This document shows, piece after piece, positions 17,527 through 26,799 of a stretch of DNA of 59,011 bases (its first letter is position 1; the number at the start of each line of letters is the position of its first letter). This stretch comes from Ferruginibacter sp. (GTDB lineage Bacteria > Bacteroidota > Bacteroidia > Chitinophagales > Chitinophagaceae): NCBI RefSeq assembly GCF_028288465.1, contig NZ_JAQBNR010000030.1, positions 1 to 59,011 of the forward strand, given 5' to 3'. The notes below the pieces were generated by a model, which saw nothing but the letters and a program-made list of their open reading frames with translations, was not told the DNA's origin and did not search any database. A program made the position numbers and the translations under genes.

Positions 17527-18456
17527 ATGACACCTAAAAATGATAGCTCCTCCATCCCTGTCACCGGATTTATGCTTGCTTTCGCAGGCTCCATCCTGTT
17601 TTCTACCAAAGCCATCATTGTTAAAAAAGCTTTTGCAGATACGCATACCGATGCATTGACTTTGCTTATGTTACGGATGGTTTTTGCACTTCCGTTTTTT
17701 ATCGGTGTGGCTATTTTGTCGGGTAATAAAAAAGAAAATGTAACTATTACACCTAAACAATGGCTGAGTATTATCGGGCTGGGAATATTCGGCTATTACC
17801 TGAGTAGTTTATTTGATTTTATTGGATTGCAATATATCAGCGCTGGCCTCGAGCGGCTGATCTTGTTTCTGTATCCAAGTTTTGTATTGCTCATCAACGC
17901 GGCCATTTTTAAACAAAAAATATCCGGCATTCAAAAAATAGCACTGGCGCTTACTTATGCTGGTATTGCCATTGCTTATGCAGGCGAGCTGGGGGTTGAT
18001 TATGACAATGCTCATTTTTTATTGGGCAGCATATTGATATTTTGTTGTGCCATCACTTTTGCTGTTTACCTGGTAGGGAGTGGCAAAATTATTCCGCTGG
18101 TTGGGGCTACCAGGTTTACGTCTTATGCTATGCTGGCTTCAACAGCCGGTATTTTTTTGCATTTTTTGATAGCGGGAAATTACAACAATATGCCGGCAGG
18201 AAATTCATTCTGGGGATATGGATTTTTACTGGCAATCATCGCTACCGTGATACCCGGTTTTTTAGTGTCCAATGCCATGAAAAAAATCGGGTCCAATAAT
18301 GTGGCCATCATATCTAGCATTGGTCCGGTTAGTACGATTGTACAGGCCCATTTTATTTTAGGAGAACGCATTTTTTTTGAACAGGTAATTGCTACCATGC
18401 TGGTGATTGCAGGGGTTTTATTAACAGGGTGGAAGGGGCGTGATATAGTTGTTTGA
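17527..18456 (+). CDS. EamA/DMT-family transporter
   Basis: 309 aa with about ten hydrophobic segments in two repeats of five, the drug/metabolite transporter design. It starts with GFMLAFAGSILFSTKAIIVKKAF, and the second repeat holds IISSIGPVSTIVQAHFILGE, the EamA signature. It is an inner-membrane exporter or importer of a small metabolite; the substrate is not predictable. It lies 140 nt after dapD in the same direction, separated by a probable terminator. Confidence 0.9.
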   Translation: MTPKNDSSSIPVTGFMLAFAGSILFSTKAIIVKKAFADTHTDALTLLMLRMVFALPFFIGVAILSGNKKENVTITPKQWLSIIGLGIFGYYLSSLFDFIGLQYISAGLERLILFLYPSFVLLINAAIFKQKISGIQKIALALTYAGIAIAYAGELGVDYDNAHFLLGSILIFCCAITFAVYLVGSGKIIPLVGATRFTSYAMLASTAGIFLHFLIAGNYNNMPAGNSFWGYGFLLAIIATVIPGFLVSNAMKKIGSNNVAIISSIGPVSTIVQAHFILGERIFFEQVIATMLVIAGVLLTGWKGRDIVV

Positions 18457-18655
18457 TCTTAGAAAGGGCTCTGGCTTAAACAAATATATACCCTGTATAT
18501 CTTTTTAAAATTTTGCCTGCGTGCAGCGATTGAAACATACAACGCCACCGTTAATTTGAAAGATTTGCCTTGAATGCTTTGATTTTTATAGGTAAAGGAT
18601 TTAGAAAATCAGGGTGGTCGCGGATAAGAAAAAACTTGATATTTTATAATAAGCT

Positions 18656-18688
18656 TTTGGGCAGATAACATATTGTTCTATATATTTG
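18656..18688 (+). promoter_or_regulatory. Promoter of tRNA-Leu
   Basis: TTTG (18656-18659) is followed after 21 nt by TATATTTG (18681-18688). Both boxes match the Bacteroidetes consensus. The predicted start falls about 10 nt before the tRNA. Confidence 0.65.
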
Positions 18689-18705
18689 CAGCCCTGAATG
18701 ATTAT

Positions 18706-18789
18706 GCCCAGATGGCGAAATTGGTAGACGCACTGCCTTCAGGTGGCAGCGTTCGCAAGGATGTGCAGGTTCGAATCCTGTTCTGGGCA
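18706..18789 (+). tRNA. tRNA-Leu (anticodon CAG)
   Basis: A class II tRNA with a 7-bp acceptor stem GCCCAGA / TCTGGGC and an anticodon stem CTGCC / GGCAG around loop TTCAGGT (anticodon CAG at 18740-18742). A long variable arm follows, then a T arm with loop TTCGAAT and discriminator A at 18789. CCA is not encoded. A tyrosine integrase follows immediately, so the 3' end is the likely attachment site of the element. Confidence 0.95.
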
Positions 18790-18794
18790 CTGTT

Positions 18795-18836
18795 AAACCC
18801 TTATAAATCACTGATTTGTAAGGGTTTGTAGTTTTT
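18795..18836. terminator. Inverted repeat after tRNA-Leu; terminator or integrase site
   Basis: A 16-bp inverted repeat (18795-18810 with 18812-18827, one T-G pair, AAACCCTTATAAATCA) with almost no spacer is followed by TGTAGTTTTT. It could end the tRNA transcript. Its position between tRNA and integrase also suits an arm-type integrase site. Confidence 0.6.
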
Positions 18837-18891
18837 GAGTGTGTTTTTTTGTCGCTTTTTCCCGCTTATAATTTTTTTTTTTGGCACGAAT

Positions 18892-19983
18892 ATGGCGCGC
18901 ACATTGGCGCGCACTTACCGCAAAAAAAGTATGAACATCAATTTTGCAAAGCGTTTATCACGCGATAAAGAAAAGATCCATTATGCACTTGAATGGGGCA
19001 AAGGAGCTGGGCAGAGAGTATCGACAGGTATATTTACATACGTAAAGCCCAAGGACCAGATTCAAAAGCTTCATAACAAAGAAGCCCTCTTAATTTTAGA
19101 AATGAAAAGGTCTCAAATGGTGTTGGACCGGCAGGCACTCGGTAGTGGCTATATCCCTCAGCATAAAATAAAAGTCAACTTCCTGGATTACTATCAAGAG
19201 TTTGTAAAACTAAATTCACGTAAAGGAAACAGGCACCTTAGTCAGAGCCTCAATTCTTTCAAAAAATATATAGGTAGAAATTACATTTCTGCTGTCGAAA
19301 TAAACGAGACCCTTTGCGAAAGATTTAGAAAATACCTGCTGGACACTTTTAATGGTGAAACCCCGGCGAATTATTTCAGCAGGTTCAAACAAGTTTTAGA
19401 AGGAGCCCGCAAGGATGGTTATTTCAAGACTAACCCTGCAATGGGACTCGCTTCAAAAACAAAATCCAACTTTAAAATAAAAGATATTTTAGAGGCCGAT
19501 GAATATAGAAAGTTAATGAATACCCCCTGCTTAAATTATGAGGTAAAAAAAGCTTTTGTTTTCTCCTTGTATACTGGTTTCAGGTGGGCTGATGTGAAAC
19601 CTTTGAAATGGGAAAACGTAAAGGAAAATGGGATTGTTAATATAATACAAAAGAAAACAGGTGAGCTGCTTGATCTTCCACTACACCCAATTGCATTGGA
19701 AATATTAGGAGAAAGAAAAGCGGGCCTGGTATTTAAATTGCCAACTGCAGATGGTGCCAACAAATTATTGGCTAAGTGGTGCGATGATGCCGGCCTTGGC
19801 AAACACATTACATGGCATTGTGCCAGACACAGTTTTTCGGTGTTGTTACAAGACAATGGTACAGACGTTGCAACCGTTGCTGGAATGCTAGGTCATACTA
19901 CCACAAAATATGTACATAAAACTTATCAGCGCTATCGTAACACAAATGCGCAAGAAGCAATCAATAAATTGCCGTCTTTATAA
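18892..19983 (+). CDS. int: Tyrosine-type site-specific integrase
   Basis: 363 aa from the ATG at 18892; a TTG-started extension from 18835 would encode an implausible Phe-rich leader. The N-terminal part is an arm-binding domain (KIHYALEWGKGAGQRVSTGI), followed by a SAM-like core-binding domain around residues 90-180. The catalytic domain holds Arg in YTGFRWAD, His-x-x-Arg in WHCARHSF, His in MLGHTTTKYV and Tyr in the terminal KTYQRYRN segment. All catalytic residues are present. It should integrate and excise the element at tRNA-Leu. The start codon region contains two 12-nt near-repeats that encode MART/LART. Confidence 0.92.
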   Translation: MARTLARTYRKKSMNINFAKRLSRDKEKIHYALEWGKGAGQRVSTGIFTYVKPKDQIQKLHNKEALLILEMKRSQMVLDRQALGSGYIPQHKIKVNFLDYYQEFVKLNSRKGNRHLSQSLNSFKKYIGRNYISAVEINETLCERFRKYLLDTFNGETPANYFSRFKQVLEGARKDGYFKTNPAMGLASKTKSNFKIKDILEADEYRKLMNTPCLNYEVKKAFVFSLYTGFRWADVKPLKWENVKENGIVNIIQKKTGELLDLPLHPIALEILGERKAGLVFKLPTADGANKLLAKWCDDAGLGKHITWHCARHSFSVLLQDNGTDVATVAGMLGHTTTKYVHKTYQRYRNTNAQEAINKLPSL

Positions 19984-20217
19984 TTTTATTCCTTTTACTA
20001 AAACATCCGTTTTTAAACTGGATGCTGACAGCATTAAATCAAGATCAGCCCTTTTGTAATAGCCGTTTGCATTTTTAAATACTCCAAACGCTTCACATTT
20101 TTTCGTTAATTGCGTCCGACCTAGATTACAATAGATCATGGCTTCTTCAGATTTAAGGTATGGTTTAAAGCAAATAGATATTGCTTTCATCACGGTTATA
20201 TCATCATACTTCATCAT
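19978..20217 (-). CDS. Small helix-turn-helix protein, excisionase-like
   Basis: About 79 aa from the ATG at 20217; a GTG at 20229 is the longer alternative. The central stretch EEAMIYCNLGRTQLTKKCE is followed by FGVFKNANGYYKRADLDLML. This reads like the winged-helix DNA-binding module of Bacteroidetes excisionases and MerR-type helix-turn-helix proteins. It converges on the integrase gene and overlaps its end by 6 nt, a usual arrangement for a recombination directionality factor. Function is inferred from context and fold only. Confidence 0.6.
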   Translation of the reverse strand: MMKYDDITVMKAISICFKPYLKSEEAMIYCNLGRTQLTKKCEAFGVFKNANGYYKRADLDLMLSASSLKTDVLVKGIKL

Positions 20218-20381
20218 AGTCACTCTCACTTTTTTGTTATAAACAATTTATTAAAAAAAAAAGCAGCCCTAAATATTCGGCTCATGATTTTAACTTTTAA
20301 AGCTTGCTGTATCCAATTTATTTAATCTGCATGTTATTAATTCCATAAGCAAATATTTTATTCAGAATTTAATGCCTGCGC

Positions 20382-20681
20382 TTATATGTAAACCAAACTC
20401 CCCAAAAAATGATTGAAAGAGGGTACATATTTTATGTACCCGTACTCATGCAATTCGCGAATACTTTTATGATAGGTAGCTGTGCCTGAAATTTTACAAA
20501 GACTCATAATATCCTGCCTGTAAACAGAAAGCGGATTTGTTTTACCTTTTGCCATCCACTGATGTACAAGAGAAACATACAAACTAATATGCGTTGAATT
20601 AATCCGGGAATCCTGTTTAACCGATTCAATGAAATTGATTATCGGGTCCTGTTCTTTTTTTGTATCTGTATTGTCTTTCAT
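20382..20681 (-). CDS. Conserved element-associated winged-helix-like protein
   Basis: About 99 aa from the ATG at 20681 (upstream ATG at 20699 and GTG at 20705 are alternatives). The sequence DSRINSTHISLYVSLVHQWM, then ATYHKSIRELHEYGYIKYVP, resembles small regulators found repeatedly in Bacteroidetes conjugative elements. The KSIRELHEYGYI part looks like a recognition helix and wing. It ends with GSLVYI. It is separate from the tra operon and close to the recombination module, so a control role is plausible but unproven. Confidence 0.65.
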   Translation of the reverse strand: MKDNTDTKKEQDPIINFIESVKQDSRINSTHISLYVSLVHQWMAKGKTNPLSVYRQDIMSLCKISGTATYHKSIRELHEYGYIKYVPSFNHFLGSLVYI

Positions 20682-20726
20682 AACCACACATTTTATCATC
20701 CACACTAAGACTTACACGTTTCGAGG

Positions 20727-21836
20727 TTAGGAAATGCTTAAACCCTTTTTAGCATTTTTAACCTTTGTTTGCTTTGGCTTCTTTTCTTCATCCTTCAAGC
20801 TATTACTGGATTTTTGAGCTGCTTTTTTTGATGATTTCAATTCTTGTTTCTCCTCCTTCTTTTCCAGCAGGTTTTGGGTATTGATTCTTTGCATATTGGT
20901 GTCATAAATATTCAGCGTTTTAAATTGCGGAGCTGCTTCAATAAACACTTTTTGTTCTTTGCCCTCCTGCAGTATGGTAGCTGCCTGCCGGTTGCCTCTT
21001 TGCAAGGATTCTGTCAGCCTGGTTTTATCAGCCTCAATATTTAATTCTTTAAGCGGTAATTTGGCCAGCGCCTGTTCCAGATTGTATCCATAGTTTTCAT
21101 GAAACCTTTTCATTTCATAGTTGCCATTTTTGTCAACGGTTTTAAAATCCAGCTGTAACCAGGCATTGTATTTTTGCCCTTCTTTTGTTGCTAACTCTTT
21201 TTGTACAGCACGGCCATTCATCAGGTTATAGGCTTCCTTCAAAGTAATATTGCTTTCCTTGTTGTTAATGAAAAAGCTTTGTTTCAATTTATCCGGACTA
21301 TTGTCTTTTTTCAATAGCAGATCGTAGCGGTTAAAAAAATACATATCACTTTCATTTGACCTTCTAAACAACAGGCTGGCGACCGTATTGTCTTTGCCAA
21401 AATCCTGCTGGTGGAAAAGCGTAAACTCTGGTGTTTGTTTTTCAATTTTTTCTTTCAATTCTTTTTGAAGGCCTTCACCAAAGCCAGTATACTTTAACTG
21501 GTCTTTCAGGTAATCATAATTTTTTTCGTTCATGGTTGACAAGTTTTTATTTAAAAAATTGGTTAAACTGTTTTCCTCCAATCTGCTATATGGAATCTGA
21601 AGCATGAATTCCTGGATGGAGTCTACATCGAATACTAAGTAGTTATCGAATTCACTGATATTGTTATCAGCAAATTCATTCGCTTCATCTTTGGTTTTAA
21701 AAAAATAGACATAGCACTTATCAAGAAAGTAGGGGATGGTATTGAAGGCTATGCAGTTTCTGCCCAGAGAAATTGCTGACTGGGCCTCTTTAAATAATTC
21801 GTCCCATATCACATGTTCCTTATCCATCGTTCTCAT
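20727..21836 (-). CDS. Element-associated protein with DUF3945-like segments
   Basis: 369 aa, soluble, with a Lys/Ser-rich tail (from about residue 320). The region TLKEAYNLMNGRAVQKELA and KYNAWLQLDFKTVDKNGNY, then FIEAAPQFKTLNIYDTNMQR, is typical of proteins next to conjugation genes in Bacteroidetes elements and resembles DUF3945. The start overlaps the stop of traN by 4 nt (ATGA), so it is the last gene of the tra operon. Its role in transfer is unknown. It occupies the position where traO-traQ stand in CTnDOT. Confidence 0.7.
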   Translation of the reverse strand: MRTMDKEHVIWDELFKEAQSAISLGRNCIAFNTIPYFLDKCYVYFFKTKDEANEFADNNISEFDNYLVFDVDSIQEFMLQIPYSRLEENSLTNFLNKNLSTMNEKNYDYLKDQLKYTGFGEGLQKELKEKIEKQTPEFTLFHQQDFGKDNTVASLLFRRSNESDMYFFNRYDLLLKKDNSPDKLKQSFFINNKESNITLKEAYNLMNGRAVQKELATKEGQKYNAWLQLDFKTVDKNGNYEMKRFHENYGYNLEQALAKLPLKELNIEADKTRLTESLQRGNRQAATILQEGKEQKVFIEAAPQFKTLNIYDTNMQRINTQNLLEKKEEKQELKSSKKAAQKSSNSLKDEEKKPKQTKVKNAKKGLSIS

Positions 21837-22594
21837 TTTAAATCTGGCAAAATCATGGCCTTCATGATTTTCCTATTCCAGACTTTCATTTTTAAATTCC
21901 GACCCCCGTTTTTTTCCATCAGTTCCACGGCAAGGTATTTTCCATCGGGTATTGTAAACTTTTGCAGGGCAGCAACGATAGCAGAATGGCCATTGGCTTT
22001 TACCTGTGTTGTATTTCCTGCCAGGTAGAGTGGTTTCAATTCATTTTCCTGTACTGCAGTTCGCCTGCCATTATGCTTGTCACGTATATAAAAGCGCAGC
22101 AGGTCAATATCGTAGTCAACAGGGCTTACATTGGTCAGGACAAGCTGGTAGTACATCACATCATCTTTCAAATAGATCCCATTCACCCTGGCAAGCATAT
22201 CCCATCTGGAATCTTTAATGCCGTGGATTGTTATTGGATTGTCCAAAATGCCACCGGCATACGTTTCAACGGAACTGCTTTTTTGAGCAGGCAGTTGATA
22301 AACAGTTACAGCTGGTTCTGCTGTAAAAACAACCGGAAGAGAATACACACTGCCATCTGAAGTAACAACGCTGATATTGGTTGGAATAAATTCTGCGGTG
22401 GCAGCCTTTATCAGTAAGATATTACCTGCTTCTTTTACGGGTTGCACCAGTACATCCCTGCTGCCCCGGTCAATATGGAGGATGCTGAATGGAAAAATCA
22501 GGCTGGTCGTTTTATCCATTGTCACCTGGATGGTTTGTGCCCTGCTTAAACTAAGAATTGTGCATGCGATGAGCAATGTTGCTAGCTTTTTCAT
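21833..22594 (-). CDS. traN: Conjugative transposon protein TraN
   Basis: 253 aa with a signal peptide ending at SRAQ (about residue 19). TKTTSLIFPFSI-like opening (TMDKTTSLIFPFSILHIDRG) and DVLVQPVKEAGNILLIKAA match the DUF4138/TraN family. This is a periplasmic, VirB9-like component of the outer-membrane core of the type IV channel. It lies 20 nt after traM and overlaps the following gene by 4 nt. It is somewhat shorter than the ~300-330 aa usual for the family. Confidence 0.88.
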   Translation of the reverse strand: MKKLATLLIACTILSLSRAQTIQVTMDKTTSLIFPFSILHIDRGSRDVLVQPVKEAGNILLIKAATAEFIPTNISVVTSDGSVYSLPVVFTAEPAVTVYQLPAQKSSSVETYAGGILDNPITIHGIKDSRWDMLARVNGIYLKDDVMYYQLVLTNVSPVDYDIDLLRFYIRDKHNGRRTAVQENELKPLYLAGNTTQVKANGHSAIVAALQKFTIPDGKYLAVELMEKNGGRNLKMKVWNRKIMKAMILPDLK

Positions 22595-22614
22595 GTTGCT
22601 TTTTTTTGAATGAA

Positions 22615-23925
22615 TTAATGATTACCTTGATTACTGTCTTTTAGAAGAATTTTATAACCTGCTTTCACCTGCACTTTAATCAGCCTGACCTTTTTACTTA
22701 GCAGATTTTTTGCGGTCTCAATTCCTGCTGTTGCTGCCTGTGCGCCTAATGATGGATCAAGGCTGCCAAGTGATATAGAAGATTGGAGTGCATTGCCAGC
22801 TGATTGCTTTACTACATCTCTAGTAATAGCGCCAGGAATATAGATACCGGGCAGGCCATCCAGGTCATAGACTTCCAATTTTACGGGGAAAAGATTTTGC
22901 TCACTGCGGATAGAACGAATGGAAATTTCCAGCCTTTCGTTATTGAGGGAAGCTTCTCCAAAAACAAAATGGTCTTTTGATATCAACTGGCCATTGATAT
23001 AGATATCATTCAGCAATCGCAGTTTTACCACCGAACCATTCACCAATGTTTGGGTTTCATGCACGACCGCTTCAATAGCGTTTTGTTCAGACGTAATATT
23101 ATCGCCAGTCACGCCATAAAATCCATTGGAAACCGTGGATGGATTTTGTTTCCTTGCCGTATCCAACAGGCCGACAGTTGCCTTTACAGGAGCTCCACCC
23201 ACGGCAAACACGACTTCCTTATTCTGTGTTGATTGCTTAGCCAGCTTTTCCCTAATCCTTTCCGGATGCTGTATATCCAGGATCTTTTCCAGCGTACCAT
23301 TCAACTGCTGCATTTCAGGATCAGCATCCTTATTGCCATTCATTTGCTGCATCATTTCCTGTAACCTGTCCACCTCTTTTGAAAATTGCTCCGTTGGTTC
23401 CGTGTTGGTTGAAGATTCTGCATTGGAAATCTTATTGCTTCTTTCATGAAGCTCGGGTTGATTGATCTGCTGATTGAGTTCAGCGATCTTGCGGTATATT
23501 TTTTCTTCACTAGCATCCGCAGTTTTGTCGTAAGGGGAGGTCTTCATTGCACCATTTGCAGCTGAGCCATTATTGTAATAATATGCCTGACCAATATTCG
23601 CCCCCGATTTGGTTTCAATTGAATCCCGGTAGTAAGGATCGCTGCGCAACAGTTCTTTTCTTTTTAAAGAATCGTTATCCGCCTTGTCATAATAAGAAAG
23701 CTTGTCAACATTTTTACCATCCTTCAAACTAGATTCAGGCAATTTTGTATTCAAACCTGTTGTTGCTGTAATCGCATTTTTATCTGTGTTACCCTTTCCT
23801 CCACCCAAAGCCCAGAAAGCCAGAGTAATAAATGGCAGCACCAACAGGGGTAACACCAACATCATTTTTTGTTTTCTCAGAAACTTTGCTGAATGAATTG
23901 GTTTGTTTTGATCATTGCTTTTCAT
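22615..23925 (-). CDS. traM: Conjugative transposon protein TraM
   Basis: 436 aa from the ATG at 23925; the longer TTG start at 23961 would overlap the preceding gene. It has one N-terminal membrane segment (MMLVLPLLVLPFITLAFWAL), a long periplasmic region with Gln/Asn-rich helical parts, and a C-terminal domain beginning VKLRLLNDIYINGQ with LEVYDLDGLPGIYIPGAI, the TraM signature. It is VirB10-like and links inner and outer membranes in the transfer channel. It begins 1 nt after the stop of the traL-position gene. Confidence 0.9.
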   Translation of the reverse strand: MKSNDQNKPIHSAKFLRKQKMMLVLPLLVLPFITLAFWALGGGKGNTDKNAITATTGLNTKLPESSLKDGKNVDKLSYYDKADNDSLKRKELLRSDPYYRDSIETKSGANIGQAYYYNNGSAANGAMKTSPYDKTADASEEKIYRKIAELNQQINQPELHERSNKISNAESSTNTEPTEQFSKEVDRLQEMMQQMNGNKDADPEMQQLNGTLEKILDIQHPERIREKLAKQSTQNKEVVFAVGGAPVKATVGLLDTARKQNPSTVSNGFYGVTGDNITSEQNAIEAVVHETQTLVNGSVVKLRLLNDIYINGQLISKDHFVFGEASLNNERLEISIRSIRSEQNLFPVKLEVYDLDGLPGIYIPGAITRDVVKQSAGNALQSSISLGSLDPSLGAQAATAGIETAKNLLSKKVRLIKVQVKAGYKILLKDSNQGNH

Positions 23926-23926
23926 A

Positions 23927-24349
23927 TCATTTGTTTTTTTGTGAGAAATAGATTTGTTCAATCAGGTAAAGGCTATCAGCTAACTCAGGCATTTGTTGTA
24001 ATAGTTCCGGATGGGTTTGTTTAAAATCCTGTACCTGCCTAAATTCTTTATCCGTAATGATTAATCTTTCATCCCTGTGCAAATGCTTCGGAAATATTAT
24101 TGCTTCAGGCCTGACTGTGTTTTGCGTTGTTTTTCTAAATGCATTCGCCATAGCCAGAATGCTTAAACCTCCAAAGATTATACAGACCATGCATAGGAAT
24201 ATCCATTGCTGTTTCAGCTTCCATTTTGAGGTTGCTGACTTCATTTTTTCAGCAAACCAGTTTTGTGTCTGGCGTATAACACCGGCTATTTTCGTTGCCG
24301 CCGTTTCGTGCAGCTTGTCCGTAGCAATATTTTTATTCAATAGTTTCAT
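23927..24349 (-). CDS. traL: Small membrane protein in the TraL position
   Basis: 140 aa with one transmembrane segment at about residues 49-68 (WIFLCMVCIIFGGLSILAMA) and a short charged periplasmic tail. Its sequence is not strongly diagnostic; the name rests on its place between traK and traM, as in CTnDOT. The start overlaps traK by 4 nt (ATGA). A structural role in the mating channel is inferred. Confidence 0.65.
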   Translation of the reverse strand: MKLLNKNIATDKLHETAATKIAGVIRQTQNWFAEKMKSATSKWKLKQQWIFLCMVCIIFGGLSILAMANAFRKTTQNTVRPEAIIFPKHLHRDERLIITDKEFRQVQDFKQTHPELLQQMPELADSLYLIEQIYFSQKNK

Positions 24350-24963
24350 CGTTGTTCTGTTTTAATGTCTTTGTTTTCCAATGTTTCCCAGCGCTCAATC
24401 AAAAAGCCATGCGGGTTGTGATCCGAGCGGGACACATTTCTTAAAAATCCCTGCGTAACCAGGTTCCTCGTAACAATGCTGTTTGGCCGGATGATCTTGA
24501 TAGTACCATAACACCGGAAAGGATATGGCTGGATTTGCTCATTCACCAGTACTGAATCGATTGAGATCTGCTGACTTATATTTCCAGCAATGATGTTGGC
24601 ATAATAACCTGTTTCTTTTAAGTTGTCATACTGCATTTTTGCAGAGCCGTCTGCCAGGTACAGTGCTTTGCCAATATTGGCATTGATCACTTTTTCATCC
24701 GGGTCGAGTGTAAAAAAATAATTGTGAAACATGATGACATGGCTTCTTGCTTCAACGGGGACATTGTCTTTTCTATTGGAAGCATACGCTTCTGATACTT
24801 TATCGCCGGTCAACACATAAATTCTCTGCTGTACCTGTAGCGAAAGCTGATAACTTTTATAAAGCACTAATCCGCAAAGTATAAAGCATCCTGCTATCAG
24901 CACAATGGTAAAAGTCCTGATGTAATGGAAAGCTGTATCGATATTTTTTGTTTGACTGAACAT
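24346..24963 (-). CDS. traK: Conjugative transposon protein TraK (VirB8-like)
   Basis: 205 aa, the family's usual length. A single N-terminal membrane segment (TIVLIAGCFILCGLVLYKSY) is followed by a VirB8-like periplasmic domain with VEARSHVIMFHNYFFTLDPD and the conserved CYGTIKIIRP segment. It is an inner-membrane assembly factor for the type IV channel. It is coupled to traL by a 4-nt overlap and lies 6 nt after traJ. Confidence 0.92.
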   Translation of the reverse strand: MFSQTKNIDTAFHYIRTFTIVLIAGCFILCGLVLYKSYQLSLQVQQRIYVLTGDKVSEAYASNRKDNVPVEARSHVIMFHNYFFTLDPDEKVINANIGKALYLADGSAKMQYDNLKETGYYANIIAGNISQQISIDSVLVNEQIQPYPFRCYGTIKIIRPNSIVTRNLVTQGFLRNVSRSDHNPHGFLIERWETLENKDIKTEQR

Positions 24964-24969
24964 AATATT

Positions 24970-26160
24970 TTATTTACCGGATAATTTATTAAACAGATGA
25001 CCATTGCCATTATTCACACCTGCACTCAATTTGCCGCTGCTTAAGGCAGCGCTGGTTGATCCAACAGAATTGGTTAACGCATTCGTACTGGAGGAAGCCA
25101 CATTCATGACAGCACGGGGACTTCCCGTTGCGATGCTTGTAATGCGGTACAGCAAAGAATTGCTGCCACCTGCATGAACGATGTGATTGGCGACACTGGG
25201 AACCGTGCAATATCCTACTATACCAATGATCATAAAAATGAGATACGCCGTATCAGTAGGAGAGAAAAAAGTATCGCCATAATTCTGTACCTGGGCGATA
25301 TCAATCTTCAGCATATTCTCCTGGATCTTACCGATAATGCTGCCAAAAATATTGGCCACCGGAAGCCATAAAAAGACATTGATGTAGCGGGCAATCCAAA
25401 TAGTGACTGTATGCTGAAAGCCATCAAATACAGCAATGCCAAAAGCCAGCGGCCCAAGTATAGCCAGCACGATCAGGTAAAAAGTGCGCAGCGTATTAAT
25501 ACATAATCCGGCGGCTTCAAATAAAATCTGTAGTAGTTCGCTCATCCATTGTTTGATAGCATTGCGAAAATTGTAAGATGCTTTTGCCATAGCAAACTTG
25601 ATGTCGTTTCCGATGCTCGCAAAAAGGCCTTCATCTGCAGGATTAGCGTCATCATGGGTATACTTATACCATTTATCCCGGTCACCAGACCCATTCTCCC
25701 CAACATACATTTGCCAAACTGTTGTTTGCTTGATAGCATCTTCTTTTTGTTTCAGCAATGCTTCAATGGCTATATTTGAATCGGTAACCATAGCAGCAGT
25801 GCCGGTAACGGTTGGGCTCATCACACCATTGATCATGGCGATTACAGAAGGGAAAATGACCACGGCAAAACCAATGACAAAGGGCCGGAAGAGCGGATAA
25901 AAGTTGATGGGCTCTGCATTGGCAATATGACGCCATACCCTGCTGGCAATATACCAGGTAGCAGCAAAGCCTGAGATACCCCGGCCAACACCAATCAGCT
26001 TACTGCAGAGCGGCAGCATATCCGTATAAAGTTGTTCCAACACCTGCTGCAGGCTCTTTATTTCCCCGGCAACGCCCGAAGTCTGGGCGAAAATTAGTTC
26101 AGGCATCAAGACAGTAACTGCCAGGATGATCCTCATTCCACATTTTTTCATACGCCACAT
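24970..26160 (-). CDS. traJ: Conjugative transposon protein TraJ (VirB6-like)
   Basis: 396 aa with a signal-like N-terminus (to IFAQ) and about six membrane segments. Conserved features are VGRGISGFAATWYIASRVWR near the start, LRTFYLIVLAILGPLAFGIA and YINVFLWLPVANIFGSIIGK. The tail after about residue 345 is rich in Ser/Asn/Gly. It forms the polytopic inner-membrane part of the mating channel. It lies between the VirB5-like genes and traK in the normal order. Confidence 0.92.
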   Translation of the reverse strand: MWRMKKCGMRIILAVTVLMPELIFAQTSGVAGEIKSLQQVLEQLYTDMLPLCSKLIGVGRGISGFAATWYIASRVWRHIANAEPINFYPLFRPFVIGFAVVIFPSVIAMINGVMSPTVTGTAAMVTDSNIAIEALLKQKEDAIKQTTVWQMYVGENGSGDRDKWYKYTHDDANPADEGLFASIGNDIKFAMAKASYNFRNAIKQWMSELLQILFEAAGLCINTLRTFYLIVLAILGPLAFGIAVFDGFQHTVTIWIARYINVFLWLPVANIFGSIIGKIQENMLKIDIAQVQNYGDTFFSPTDTAYLIFMIIGIVGYCTVPSVANHIVHAGGSNSLLYRITSIATGSPRAVMNVASSSTNALTNSVGSTSAALSSGKLSAGVNNGNGHLFNKLSGK

Positions 26161-26172
26161 TTTTCATGTTCA

Positions 26173-26799
26173 CTATAAACCATTCAGCTGCCGGGAAATC
26201 CTTACTTCGTTGCTTGCTTTTACACGCTGCAAGACCAGTATATTATTTTCCTTATTAAACACTCGCAGAAAATTCAGCTTGTCATCCATCTCACGGCTGA
26301 TACGGCCGATGGCCTTTAATCTTTCATCATCACTCATTCTTAAACTGCCTGCGGTAATTACCATAGCCAGTTCATTTAAATGCTGCAAACTTTTACCCAG
26401 CAGGTTTTGATAAACATTGCCTATGTATTTTAATTCATTCGGATTGAACATACCGGAACGGGTAAAGCGGCTCAGGGCAGTCTTGTATTCTTTTACCAGT
26501 TCAGTTTGGGAACTAATAATGTCAGCAATCTTTTTATATTTTTTTACCACCGGGCTTACTTGCAAAAGGCCATCTAAAAAAGCCTGGTGCAGGTTAAAGT
26601 TGCCCTGTGAAATATCTTTGATGGTATTATAACCCTTGCTTACCACCTGGTATCCATGGTACATATTATCCAGTATCTTTTTAAGTTGATCCAGCTTTTC
26701 TACGTCCAGTAATAATTGCTGTACTTCAAAAGACTGGGCGGTCATTTTGACTGAGCAAATGATCAGTAAGAAGCCGATTATGAAACTTTGCTTTTTCAT
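26173..26799 (-). CDS. VirB5-like exported conjugation protein, paralogue 1
   Basis: 208 aa with a signal peptide ending at MTAQ. The mature part is almost fully helical (FEVQQLLLDVEKLDQLKKIL, YHGYQVVSKGYNTIKDIS, NFNLHQAFLDGLLQVSP) and ends MSDDERLKAIGRI ... RVKASNEV. Relatives in Bacteroidetes are often labelled TerB-family tellurite resistance, which is probably misleading here. The position before traJ corresponds to TraI of CTnDOT, a secreted VirB5-like minor pilus component. It overlaps the next paralogue by 4 nt. Confidence 0.75.
   Translation of the reverse strand: MKKQSFIIGFLLIICSVKMTAQSFEVQQLLLDVEKLDQLKKILDNMYHGYQVVSKGYNTIKDISQGNFNLHQAFLDGLLQVSPVVKKYKKIADIISSQTELVKEYKTALSRFTRSGMFNPNELKYIGNVYQNLLGKSLQHLNELAMVITAGSLRMSDDERLKAIGRISREMDDKLNFLRVFNKENNILVLQRVKASNEVRISRQLNGL

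Noticed and set aside
18835..18891. TTG-started N-terminal extension of the integrase
   Set aside because: It would add a Phe-rich leader encoded by T runs that follow the tRNA terminator; the ATG at 18892 is far more plausible.
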